DNA of 64,000 bases from NCBI GenBank assembly GCA_017520825.1, contig JAFXEX010000026.1, positions 79,384-143,383 on the forward strand, read 5' to 3'. A program made the translations under genes and the position numbers. Shown piece by piece: positions 1-7,257 of the stretch (its first letter is position 1; each line of letters starts with the position of its first letter). Below the pieces are notes generated by a model that worked only from the letters and a program-made list of their open reading frames with translations, was not told where the DNA came from and did no database searches. This DNA comes from Clostridia bacterium (GTDB lineage: Bacteria; Bacillota; Clostridia; Oscillospirales; SIG627).

Positions 1-236
1 AGGCGAGATTGAGAGGACGGGGAACCAATACCGAGGCAGACATAACCGAAAGGCTTGAAAGAGCCAAGGTGGAGCTGGAGTTTTCAAGACTCTACACCAA
101 TATACTTATCAACTATAACGACAGAGCCGACGAGGTCACCGAGGCGATTAAAAAAATCGTCAAGGGCGAATCAGTGAGCAGTCTTGACATATATTGCGAA
201 AGCACAGACGAATTAATGAAGAAGTTTTACAATTAA
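1..236 (+). CDS. gmk: Guanylate kinase, C-terminal fragment
   Basis: The 5' end lies outside the window; the open frame runs in from the edge and stops at 234-236. The visible residues RLRGRGTNTEADITERL followed by a helix ending ELEFSRLYTNILINYNDRADE match the lid and C-terminal part of guanylate kinase, which phosphorylates GMP to GDP with ATP. The Walker A loop and GMP-binding site are not visible. The gmk-rpoZ order, with rpoZ 39 bases downstream, is a common Firmicutes arrangement and supports both calls. The apparent TTG start at 9 is only an internal Leu codon. Confidence 0.9.
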   Translation, partial: ARLRGRGTNTEADITERLERAKVELEFSRLYTNILINYNDRADEVTEAIKKIVKGESVSSLDIYCESTDELMKKFYN

Positions 237-275
237 AAACGAAAATAAATCAACTTAATAAGGAGATATACTATT

Positions 276-521
276 ATGATGAACGAACCTTCAATCGAAA
301 AACTTACACAAAACGGCGTAAACCGTTACCAGGTATGTATTGCAACTGCTAAAATTGCTCGCGAGATAATCGACGAGTATAACGCAGAGGCTGCAAAGAT
401 AACTGCTCAGGCAGAAAACGGCATTGCCGTTAAAAAGCCCGTGCACGACGATAAGCCTGTAAAAACGGCAGTTCAGGCTATCGAAAGAGGCGATTATAAA
501 ATTATCGTTCCCGAAGAATAA
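276..521 (+). CDS. rpoZ: RNA polymerase omega subunit
   Basis: An 81-residue protein of typical omega length. It begins MMNEPSIEKL and carries the RYQVCIATAKIAREI segment that corresponds to the conserved helix contacting the beta-prime subunit (R-Y-x-L-V-x-x-x-A-K-R-A-R in the family), followed by an acidic and alanine-rich tail. Omega helps assemble beta-prime and, in many bacteria, forms part of a ppGpp site. A strong AAGGAG ribosome site lies at about 260-266. The position directly behind gmk fits the conserved gmk-rpoZ pair. The first of two consecutive ATG codons is used here; the second is equally possible. Confidence 0.9.
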   Translation: MMNEPSIEKLTQNGVNRYQVCIATAKIAREIIDEYNAEAAKITAQAENGIAVKKPVHDDKPVKTAVQAIERGDYKIIVPEE

Positions 522-523
522 TA

Positions 524-552
524 TTGACAAAAGTCCTGCTTTGTGGTAAAAT
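524..552 (+). promoter_or_regulatory. Promoter of the purine operon
   Basis: TTGACA at 524-529 and TAAAAT at 547-552 are separated by exactly 17 bases, a near-perfect housekeeping sigma promoter. It starts just after the rpoZ stop codon, so transcription should begin near 559, directly in front of the ZTP aptamer. Confidence 0.85.
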
Positions 553-559
553 TATTGTA

Positions 560-667
560 GAGATTTCCGTTCTGTAACTGACGGATAACCTGATGGCTTG
601 ATGGCCTTGGGTTTGATGCGAATTGACGCAGGGAAGCAGGACGATATATTGTGCCGACCGTCTGGGC
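560..667 (+). promoter_or_regulatory. ZTP riboswitch (pfl motif) aptamer
   Basis: This leader between the purine promoter and purE carries the two conserved halves of the ZTP/ZMP aptamer. The 5' half has GTAACTGACGGAT at 574-586, close to the family GUGACUGGCG signature, then GGGAAGC at 631-637. The 3' half has GCCGACCGTCTGGGCA at 653-668, nearly identical to the family GCCGACCGCCUGGGCA. Known members sense ZMP/ZTP, the AICAR intermediates that accumulate when formyl-tetrahydrofolate is short, and switch on purine and folate genes. Here the last conserved bases are also the start of a terminator stem, giving a simple on-switch. Confidence 0.9.
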
Positions 668-705
668 AGTCCCCTGTTTACAAGGGACTGCCCTGCTCTT
701 TTTTT
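664..705 (+). terminator. Riboswitch-controlled intrinsic terminator
   Basis: A perfect 10-base stem, GGGCAGTCCC at 664-673 and GGGACTGCCC at 684-693, is followed after a short gap by a T run at 699-705. Its left arm shares bases 664-668 with the conserved CTGGGCA of the ZTP aptamer, so folding of the ligand-bound aptamer should prevent the terminator. Confidence 0.9.
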
Positions 706-742
706 GGGGCAGACGGAAGGAGTATAACGAAAAGGAGAACTT

Positions 743-1234
743 ATGAAAAAAGTAGCTATCGTAATAGGCTCGGACAGTGATATGCCCGTTGCCGAAAAGG
801 CGTACAACACTCTGAAGGAGCTGGACATTCCGGCAACGGTACATATACTTTCTGCTCATCGCACTCCCGGGGAGGCAAGAGAGCTGGCAGTAAACGCAAG
901 AGCCAACGGCTACGGCGCAATTATTGCCGCGGCAGGTATGGCTGCCCACCTTGCAGGTGCAATTGCAGCAAATACTACCCTCCCCGTTATAGGAATTCCC
1001 GTAAAATCGGGTGATTTGGGTGGTATGGACGCATTGCTTTCAACGGTTATGATGCCGTCGGGCATTCCCGTTGCAACCGTAGCTATCGGTGGTGGAGTAA
1101 ACGCGGCGTTACTGTGCGCCCAGATTTTCGCAGTTACCGACAAGACTCTTGAAGAAAAGCTGGCGCAAAAAAGAGCCGATAATACCAAGGCAGTTTTAGA
1201 AAAAAACAAAGCAGCTGCCGAAAGATTTAACTAA
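743..1234 (+). CDS. purE: N5-carboxyaminoimidazole ribonucleotide mutase (PurE, class I type)
   Basis: First gene of the purine operon, 163 residues, the normal length for the catalytic subunit. The motifs GSDSDMP near residue 10, SAHRTP near 43 and AGMAAHLAG near 73 form the nucleotide and CO2 pocket of PurE. SAHRTP is the class I form, which rearranges N5-CAIR to CAIR; class II AIR carboxylases usually have SAHK there. Class I enzymes normally need PurK to supply N5-CAIR, and no purK is seen in the window. The ATG has an AAAGGAG ribosome site 6 bases upstream and lies beyond the ZTP riboswitch terminator. Confidence 0.95.
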   Translation: MKKVAIVIGSDSDMPVAEKAYNTLKELDIPATVHILSAHRTPGEARELAVNARANGYGAIIAAAGMAAHLAGAIAANTTLPVIGIPVKSGDLGGMDALLSTVMMPSGIPVATVAIGGGVNAALLCAQIFAVTDKTLEEKLAQKRADNTKAVLEKNKAAAERFN

Positions 1235-1271
1235 AGTAAAAAAACAAATGAAATATAAAGGAGAAAAAACC

Positions 1272-1961
1272 ATGGCAATGACAAAGCTCTACACAGGCAA
1301 GACAAAGGACGTATTTCAGCTTGACAACGGTAACGTGCTTCTCAAATTTAAGGACGATTGCACAGGAAAAGACGGAGTGTTTGACCCCGGCGAAAATTCC
1401 GTTGGACTTACCATAGACGGCGTTGGAAAGGTAAACCTTAAAATGTCGGTTTACTATTTTGAAAAGCTCAAAGAGGCAGGAATCAAGACCCATTACGTTT
1501 CTGCAGATATAGATAACGTTACAATGGAAGTGCTTCCCGGAAAGGTATTTGGTAAGGGACTTGAGGTAATTTGCCGTAGAAGAGCAGTCGGAAGCTTTTT
1601 CCGTCGTTACGGCGAATATGTAGAAGAGGGTGCAGAGCTTCCTTACTACGTTGAAATGACCTTCAAGAACGACGCAAAGGGCGACCCCCTTGTAACCAAG
1701 GACGGACTTGCAGTGCTTGGCGTTATGAGCGAAAAGCAGTACGACGATATCCGTGATATGACACAGAAGATTACAAAAATCATTGCAGACGACCTTGCAG
1801 AGCTTGGTCTCGACCTTTATGATATTAAGTTTGAATTCGGCTACAACGGTGACGAGGTAATCCTCATCGACGAAATCGCATCCGGTAATATGAGAGTTTA
1901 CAAGGACGGCGTATACGTTGATCCCATGAGCCTTTCCGACCTTTTTTTCTCGGTAAGATAA
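1272..1961 (+). CDS. purC: Phosphoribosylaminoimidazole-succinocarboxamide synthase (SAICAR synthetase)
   Basis: A 229-residue protein starting [15 protein letters not shown], which contains the ATP-binding KLYxGKxKDV segment of SAICAR synthase. Later motifs include [14 protein letters not shown], where the substrate phosphate is bound, and the C-terminal [11 protein letters not shown] and [10 protein letters not shown] segments typical of the family. It joins CAIR and aspartate with ATP. I place the start at 1272 rather than at an in-frame ATG at 1248, because the AAAGGAG ribosome site at 1256-1262 lies inside that extension. Located 37 bases after purE. Confidence 0.95.
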   Translation: MAMTKLYTGKTKDVFQLDNGNVLLKFKDDCTGKDGVFDPGENSVGLTIDGVGKVNLKMSVYYFEKLKEAGIKTHYVSADIDNVTMEVLPGKVFGKGLEVICRRRAVGSFFRRYGEYVEEGAELPYYVEMTFKNDAKGDPLVTKDGLAVLGVMSEKQYDDIRDMTQKITKIIADDLAELGLDLYDIKFEFGYNGDEVILIDEIASGNMRVYKDGVYVDPMSLSDLFFSVR

Positions 1962-1973
1962 AAAGGCGGTTTT

Positions 1974-3398
1974 ATGGGAGGATTTTTTGGACTGTCATCT
2001 AAAAGGGACGCAGTTTCAGACGTTTTCTTCGGTACCGACTACCATTCTCACCTCGGCACACGCCGTGCCGGTATGGTGTCCTGGGACAGAGAGGACGGTT
2101 TTATAAGAGATATACATAACATAGAAAAAGCGCCCTTTAGAACTAAATTTGACAACGTGCTTACCGAAATGAAGGGAACTTCCTGCATCGGCGTAATAAG
2201 TGACTCGGACCCACAGCCTCAGCTTGTGCGCTCGGGACTTGGCACCTACGCCGTTGCCACGGTAGGCAGAATAAATAACGTTGAAGAAATAATAGAAAAG
2301 TATTTTCATAGCCGTGGTGGATACCACTTCGACTCTTTGAGTGGTGGAAAGGTAACCGTCACCGAGTTGATTTCGGCGTTGATTGACATAAAAGAGGACT
2401 TCGTCGAGGGAATAAAATTCGCCCAGAGCGTTATAGACGGCACGGCGATGATACTTATCCTCAAGGCAGACGGCTCGATAATTGCTGCCCGTGACAAATG
2501 TGGACGCCTGCCTCTGTCTATCGGACGTGACGAGGACGGCTACTGCGCTGCCTTCGAAACCTATTCCTTCACAAAGCTTGGCTACGAAAAGGTACGCGAC
2601 CTTGCCCCCGGTGAAATAGCAGAGCTTACTCCCGACGGCGTGACCGTGCTTTTTGAGGGACACAAGTGCAAGAAAATGTGCTCCTTTTTGTGGGCTTACT
2701 ACGGATACCCGGCTTCAATCTACGATGGAGTGAGCGTAGAGGTTATGAGAACCAGAAACGGCGAAATAATGGCTGAAAACGACGCAAAGAGCAAAACGCC
2801 CGAGCTTGACTCGGTTTCGGGCGTGCCTGATTCCGGAACGCCTCACGCTATTGGCTACGCCAATCGCTCAAAGGTTCCGTTTACAAGACCTTTTATAAAA
2901 TATACGCCTACCTGGCCACGCTCCTTTATGCCTTCAAGCAAGGCGCAGAGAATGAAAATTGCCAGAATGAAGCAAATCCCCGTACACGATTTTATCGAGG
3001 GAAAGAAGATGCTTTTGGTTGACGATTCCATCGTCAGAGGAACACAGCTTCAGGAAACCGTAGAGTTTCTTTATGAAAACGGAGCAAAAGAAGTGCATAT
3101 GCGCTCTGCTTGCCCCCCTATAATGTACGGCTGTAAGTTTTTGAACTTTACTCGGGCGTCGTCGGAATACGATTTTATTGCGCGCCGTATAATCCTTGAG
3201 CTTGAAGGCGAGGAAGGCGAAAAGTATATAAGCGAGTATTCTGACCCACACACAGAGAGAGGAAAGAGGCTTCGCCAGAAAATATGCGAAAAGTTTGGCT
3301 TTGCTTCTCTTGAATATCAGACCCTTGAGGGCATCGTGAAGGCAATCGGCTTTGACGAGGATCAGCTTTGTACTTATTGCTGGACAGGCAAGGAATAA
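1974..3398 (+). CDS. purF: Amidophosphoribosyltransferase-like protein (PurF variant lacking the N-terminal catalytic Cys)
   Basis: A 474-residue PurF homologue, the first committed step that makes phosphoribosylamine from PRPP. The PRPP loop LLVDDSIVRGTQ is intact near residue 344. Cysteines at CSFLW, at CPPIMYGC and at the end in CTYCWTGKE match positions that bind a [4Fe-4S] cluster in Bacillus PurF. The N-terminus reads MGGFFGLSS where canonical enzymes read CGVFG after processing, so the nucleophilic Cys of the glutaminase domain is Gly. The usual RY-x-T and HNG glutamine-binding motifs are also not recognisable. The position between purC and purM supports a purine role, perhaps with free ammonia as nitrogen donor (inference). 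Confidence 0.85.
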   Translation: MGGFFGLSSKRDAVSDVFFGTDYHSHLGTRRAGMVSWDREDGFIRDIHNIEKAPFRTKFDNVLTEMKGTSCIGVISDSDPQPQLVRSGLGTYAVATVGRINNVEEIIEKYFHSRGGYHFDSLSGGKVTVTELISALIDIKEDFVEGIKFAQSVIDGTAMILILKADGSIIAARDKCGRLPLSIGRDEDGYCAAFETYSFTKLGYEKVRDLAPGEIAELTPDGVTVLFEGHKCKKMCSFLWAYYGYPASIYDGVSVEVMRTRNGEIMAENDAKSKTPELDSVSGVPDSGTPHAIGYANRSKVPFTRPFIKYTPTWPRSFMPSSKAQRMKIARMKQIPVHDFIEGKKMLLVDDSIVRGTQLQETVEFLYENGAKEVHMRSACPPIMYGCKFLNFTRASSEYDFIARRIILELEGEEGEKYISEYSDPHTERGKRLRQKICEKFGFASLEYQTLEGIVKAIGFDEDQLCTYCWTGKE

Positions 3399-3440
3399 AG
3401 ACATAAAAATATATAAGTTCTTAAAGAACGAGGAGTAGAA

Positions 3441-4487
3441 ATGGAATACAAATCAAATTCTGAAAGCTATGCAGCAGCAGGCGTTGATATAACGGCAGGC
3501 TACAAGGCTGTAGAGCTTATGAAATCACATATAGCTCGCACACAGACGGCAGGCTCAATGACCGACATCGGAGGCTTCGGCGGTCTGTTCGTGCCCAGCC
3601 TTGCAGGAATGAAAAATCCCGTGCTGGTAAGTGGTACAGACGGCGTTGGCACAAAGCTGAAAATTGCATTTTTAATGGATAAGCACGATACCGTAGGTAT
3701 TGACTGCGTTGCAATGTGCGTAAACGACGTTATCTGCTGTGGTGCAGCACCTATGTTCTTTCTCGACTATATTGCCTGTGGCAAAAACGTGCCCGAGCGC
3801 ATTGCTGAGATAGTTTCTGGTGTTGCCGAGGGATGCGTAATGTCGGGTGCAGCGCTTATCGGTGGAGAAACTGCCGAAATGCCCGGCTTTTACCCCGTTG
3901 AGGAATACGACCTTGCAGGCTTTGCCGTAGGTATCGTTGACAGAGAAAAGGTTATAGACAATACGAAAATGGCAGAGGGCGACGTTGTTATCGCGCTTCC
4001 CTCATCCGGCGTTCACTCAAACGGCTTTTCTCTGGTGAGAAAGGTGTTTGACGTGGAGAACGCAGACCTTAAAACACCGTTGGCAGAGCTTGGTGGAAAG
4101 AGCCTCGGCGAAGCTCTTCTCACACCTACCAAAATATACGTAAAGCCCGTTCTTGCCCTTCTTGAAAAGGTTGACGTAAAGGGAATATCTCACATTACAG
4201 GCGGTGGCTTCTACGAGAACATTCCCCGTTCTATTCCTGACGGACTTTGCGCAGAGATCAAGAAGAGCGACGTTCGTGTGCTTCCTCTCTTTGACCTTAT
4301 CGCAAAGACCGGCAACATTCCCGAGCGTGATATGTTCAACACCTTCAATATGGGTGTTGGTATGAGCATCGTGGTTCCTGCCGAGCAGGTGGATACGGCT
4401 CTCGAAATATTGAAGGCAAACGGCGAGGATGCTTACGTTATCGGTAAGATAGTCAAGAACGCAGAAGAAAAGATAAAGCTTGTATAA
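3441..4487 (+). CDS. purM: Phosphoribosylformylglycinamidine cyclo-ligase (AIR synthetase)
   Basis: A 348-residue protein with the PurM landmarks: [18 protein letters not shown] at the N-terminus, [15 protein letters not shown] near residue 63, [17 protein letters not shown] near 89, [13 protein letters not shown] near 140 and the ATP/formylglycinamidine segment [11 protein letters not shown] near 192. It closes the imidazole ring to give AIR. The length matches the family. A GAGGAG ribosome site precedes the ATG. A hairpin directly overlaps the region after the stop, followed by a repeat element before purN. Confidence 0.95.
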   Translation: MEYKSNSESYAAAGVDITAGYKAVELMKSHIARTQTAGSMTDIGGFGGLFVPSLAGMKNPVLVSGTDGVGTKLKIAFLMDKHDTVGIDCVAMCVNDVICCGAAPMFFLDYIACGKNVPERIAEIVSGVAEGCVMSGAALIGGETAEMPGFYPVEEYDLAGFAVGIVDREKVIDNTKMAEGDVVIALPSSGVHSNGFSLVRKVFDVENADLKTPLAELGGKSLGEALLTPTKIYVKPVLALLEKVDVKGISHITGGGFYENIPRSIPDGLCAEIKKSDVRVLPLFDLIAKTGNIPERDMFNTFNMGVGMSIVVPAEQVDTALEILKANGEDAYVIGKIVKNAEEKIKLV

Positions 4488-4634
4488 GCGAAGCCATTGC
4501 TTCGCAAATGAACAATTAACAATGCACAATGCACAATTGTGGACAATTTCGCTGTGCGAAATTTTCTTCGATTGAAAATTTGCCAGAGGCAAATTAACAT
4601 TAACTGTGCATTGTGAATTGTGCACTGTGCATTG
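4488..4634. repeat. Inverted-repeat, multi-hairpin element between purM and purN
   Basis: The 201-base purM-purN gap is almost filled by self-complementary sequence. GCGAAGC/GCTTCGC (4488-4505) forms a 7-base stem straight after the purM stop. Arms at 4520-4538 and 4616-4634 are 19-base inverted repeats with one mismatch, each holding a doubled AATGCACA word. Between them are three consecutive hairpins: TTTCGC/GCGAAA (4547-4561), AATTTTC/GAAAATT (4560-4580) and TTTGCC/GGCAAA (4579-4593). No ORF is present. It resembles a MITE- or REP-like extragenic element transcribed inside the operon; whether it affects mRNA stability is unknown. Confidence 0.7.
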
Positions 4635-4688
4635 ATAAGTTTTCACCCAAAAGACACGCCGTAAAACAACGTAACGAAAGAGAAGTAT

Positions 4689-5294
4689 ATGAAAAAGACG
4701 AGAATAGCAGTATTCGTTTCGGGTGGAGGAACGAATTTACAGGCGCTTATAGACGCTGAAAAAAGAGGCGAGCTTCCAAGTGGAGAAATAGCCCTTGTGC
4801 TTTCCAACGTACAGTCGGCATACGCTCTCACAAGAGCCGAAAATGCCGGCATTAAGGGAGTATGGGTATCCAAAAAGGAACTTGGCAGTCAAGAGGCATT
4901 TGAGGAAAAGGTGGTAGAAATACTCACCCAGGAGAAAATAGACCTTATCGTTCTTGCAGGCTTTATGTCCATACTTACGAAAAGCTTTACGGATCGCTAT
5001 GCAGATCGCATAATTAATATTCATCCGTCTCTTATACCCTCCTTCTGTGGAAAGGGCTATTGGGGACTCCACGTGCATGAGGCGGCGCTTGAAAAGGGTG
5101 TAAAGGTTACGGGCGCAACGGTGCATTTCGTCAACGAAATTCCCGACGGTGGAAAAATCATAATGCAAAAGGCAGTTGAGGTAGAGGAGGGCGACACCCC
5201 CGAAATACTTCAAAAGCGTGTAATGGAGCAGGCAGAATGGATAATCTTGCCCAAGGCAACCGAAAAAATTGCACGCGAAATAGCAAATAAGTAA
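4689..5294 (+). CDS. purN: Phosphoribosylglycinamide formyltransferase (GAR transformylase, folate dependent)
   Basis: A 201-residue protein of PurN length. It begins with the nucleotide-binding FVSGGGTNLQALIDA segment and carries the catalytic NIHPSLIPSF motif near residue 113 with the active-site Asn and His, then VHFVNEIPDGGKII near 147 with the catalytic Asp. The CGKGYWGLHVHEAAL insertion differs slightly from the textbook KGLHAHEAAL but keeps the second His. It transfers formyl from 10-formyl-tetrahydrofolate to GAR, the step whose folate demand links the operon to the ZTP riboswitch. Confidence 0.93.
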   Translation: MKKTRIAVFVSGGGTNLQALIDAEKRGELPSGEIALVLSNVQSAYALTRAENAGIKGVWVSKKELGSQEAFEEKVVEILTQEKIDLIVLAGFMSILTKSFTDRYADRIINIHPSLIPSFCGKGYWGLHVHEAALEKGVKVTGATVHFVNEIPDGGKIIMQKAVEVEEGDTPEILQKRVMEQAEWIILPKATEKIAREIANK

Positions 5295-5315
5295 CTTAAT
5301 GAAAAGGAGAATAAA

Positions 5316-6038
5316 ATGGCTTTGTACGATTTGAAAAAATTGCTCTCAGAAAACTCATATCCCGGCAGAGGTATAGTAGTGGGAAAGAGTGTTGACGGAA
5401 AAAAAGCAATGATTGCTTACTTCATTATGGGCAGAAGTGAAAACAGCCGTAACAGAATTTTTGAAAGATTTGAGGGTGGTATGCGTACCAAGGCCTATGA
5501 CGAATCAAAGCTCGTTGACCCCAGCCTTATAATCTATAATCCATATCTTTCACTGCCCAATGCAGATATTGTTACCAACGGTGATCAGACCGATACCGTG
5601 TATAACTACGTAAAGGAGCACGGAGAAGACGGCTTTGCCTTTGAAAAAGCCCTTCATACAAGAGAGTTTGAGCCCGACGCTCCCAACTTTACTCCCAGAA
5701 TTTCTGCAATGCTTTATTACGGAGATAATTGTTTCAATTATAAGATGTCAATTCTTAAGAGTGCGAATGGGGACGGAAGCGTTTGTAACCGATACTTCTA
5801 TTCGTATACTCCAAGAAACGGATACGGACATTTTATTCACACCTATAAATGCGACGGGAATCCCATTCCCTCGTTCTACGGCGAGCCCGAGGAGGTTGCC
5901 CTTCCCAACAGTGCAGGCGAATTGGCAAGTATTATTTGGTCAAATCTTAACGAGGACAACAAGGTGTCGCTTTTCGTAAGAGAGGTTGACCTGGAAACAG
6001 GTAAGGCAAACGAATTTATATTTAATAAAAATAATTAA
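5316..6038 (+). CDS. purO: IMP cyclohydrolase, PurO-type
   Basis: A 240-residue protein with features I recognise from the archaeal-type IMP cyclohydrolase family (PurO): an N-terminal YPGRGIVVGKSVDGKKAMIAY strand pair, SRNRIF, NPYLSLPNADIVTNGDQTD and PNFTPRISAML. PurO catalyses the final ring closure from FAICAR to IMP and is unrelated to the N-terminal half of bacterial PurH. Its position directly before a stand-alone AICAR transformylase gene, 23 bases away, supports this role, since together they replace the bifunctional PurH. The ATG is preceded by AAAGGAG. Confidence 0.85.
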   Translation: MALYDLKKLLSENSYPGRGIVVGKSVDGKKAMIAYFIMGRSENSRNRIFERFEGGMRTKAYDESKLVDPSLIIYNPYLSLPNADIVTNGDQTDTVYNYVKEHGEDGFAFEKALHTREFEPDAPNFTPRISAMLYYGDNCFNYKMSILKSANGDGSVCNRYFYSYTPRNGYGHFIHTYKCDGNPIPSFYGEPEEVALPNSAGELASIIWSNLNEDNKVSLFVREVDLETGKANEFIFNKNN

Positions 6039-6061
6039 ACCGTCAGGAAAGGAAAAATAAA

Positions 6062-7246
6062 ATGACAGAATTTGAACTTAAATACGGTTGTAATCCCAAT
6101 CAGAAGCCGTCAAAAATATATATGAGCGATAACTCGGAGCTTCCCATAGAAATACTTAACGGAAAGCCCGGTTACATAAACTTTCTTGACGCGTTTAACT
6201 CATGGCAGCTTGTAAAGGAAATCAAGGAAGCTACGGGTATGGTAGCAGCAACCTCCTTCAAGCACGTCAGCCCCACCTCTGCAGCAGTTGGTAAAAAGCT
6301 TCCCGAATCACTTAAAAAGGCTTGCTTCGTTGACGACGTTGAGGGTCTTGACGATTCACCCCTTGCCTGTGCATATGCAAGAGCAAGAGGAACAGACCGT
6401 CAGTCCTCCTTTGGCGATTGGATAGCTCTTTCCGATAAGTGTGACGTTACTACTGCAAAAATTATTCAGCGTGAGGTGTCCGACGGCATTATTGCTCCCG
6501 ATTACGACCCCGAAGCCCTTGAAATACTTAAATCCAAGAAAAAGGGTGGCTACAATATAGTAAAAATTGACCCCGAATATAAGCCTGCCCCCATTGAACA
6601 CAAGGAAGTGTTCGGCATCACCTTCGAGCAGGGCAGAAACGAGTTCAAGATTAACCGTGAGCTTCTTTCAAATATCGTTACCCAAAACAAAGAGCTTCCC
6701 GAGGACAAGGCGATAGATTTGATAATCGCTCTTATCACCCTTAAATACACACAGTCCAATTCCGTTTCATACGCTTACGACGGACAGTGCATCGGCGTTG
6801 GCGCAGGACAGCAGTCAAGAATTCTTTGTACCCGTCTTGCAGGAAGCAAGGCTGACCTCTGGCATTTGCGTCAGCACCCCAAGACACTTGCTCTTCCTTT
6901 TCTTGACGAGGTTAAGCGCCCCGAAAGAGATAATTGCATTGATATTTACCTTTCCGACGAGCCCGAAGAGGTGCTTGCCGACGGAGTATGGCAAAGCTTT
7001 TTCTCGGTTAAGCCCGAGCCTCTTACAAAGGAAGAAAAGAGAGCCTACCTTGACTCAATTACAGGCGTAAGCCTTGCGTCAGACGCGTTCTTCCCCTTTG
7101 GCGATAACATTGAACGCGCCAAGAGAAGTGGCGTAAGCTACGTTGCAGAGCCCGGTGGCTCCGTTCGTGACGATCAGGTAATAGAGACCTGCGACAAGTT
7201 TGGTATGACTATGGCGTTCACGGGAATGAGACTTTTCCATCATTAA
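6062..7246 (+). CDS. purH: AICAR transformylase, stand-alone (PurH C-terminal domain type)
   Basis: A 394-residue protein that starts directly in the transformylase fold (ELKYGCNPNQKPSKIY) and lacks the N-terminal MGS-like IMP cyclohydrolase domain of PurH. It holds SFKHVSPTSAAVG near residue 65, where the catalytic Lys-His pair resides, RGTDRQSSFGDWIALSD, and the C-terminal DKFGMTMAFTGMRLFHH. It formylates AICAR (ZMP) with 10-formyl-tetrahydrofolate. ZMP, its substrate, is the signal of the riboswitch at the head of this operon. The missing cyclohydrolase activity is supplied by the purO gene just upstream. Confidence 0.92.
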   Translation: MTEFELKYGCNPNQKPSKIYMSDNSELPIEILNGKPGYINFLDAFNSWQLVKEIKEATGMVAATSFKHVSPTSAAVGKKLPESLKKACFVDDVEGLDDSPLACAYARARGTDRQSSFGDWIALSDKCDVTTAKIIQREVSDGIIAPDYDPEALEILKSKKKGGYNIVKIDPEYKPAPIEHKEVFGITFEQGRNEFKINRELLSNIVTQNKELPEDKAIDLIIALITLKYTQSNSVSYAYDGQCIGVGAGQQSRILCTRLAGSKADLWHLRQHPKTLALPFLDEVKRPERDNCIDIYLSDEPEEVLADGVWQSFFSVKPEPLTKEEKRAYLDSITGVSLASDAFFPFGDNIERAKRSGVSYVAEPGGSVRDDQVIETCDKFGMTMAFTGMRLFHH

Positions 7247-7257
7247 GGAGAGAATAG

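Noticed and set aside
494..949. Antisense ORFs across the ZTP riboswitch and purE
   Set aside because: They mirror rpoZ, the riboswitch and purE, have no family features and no ribosome sites.
1248..1271. Longer purC starting at 1248
   Set aside because: The ribosome site AAAGGAG would lie inside the coding sequence; the conserved start is at 1272.
2016..2663. Minus-strand ORF of 215 codons inside purF
   Set aside because: It is a shadow of purF; composition follows the opposite strand and no motif is recognisable.
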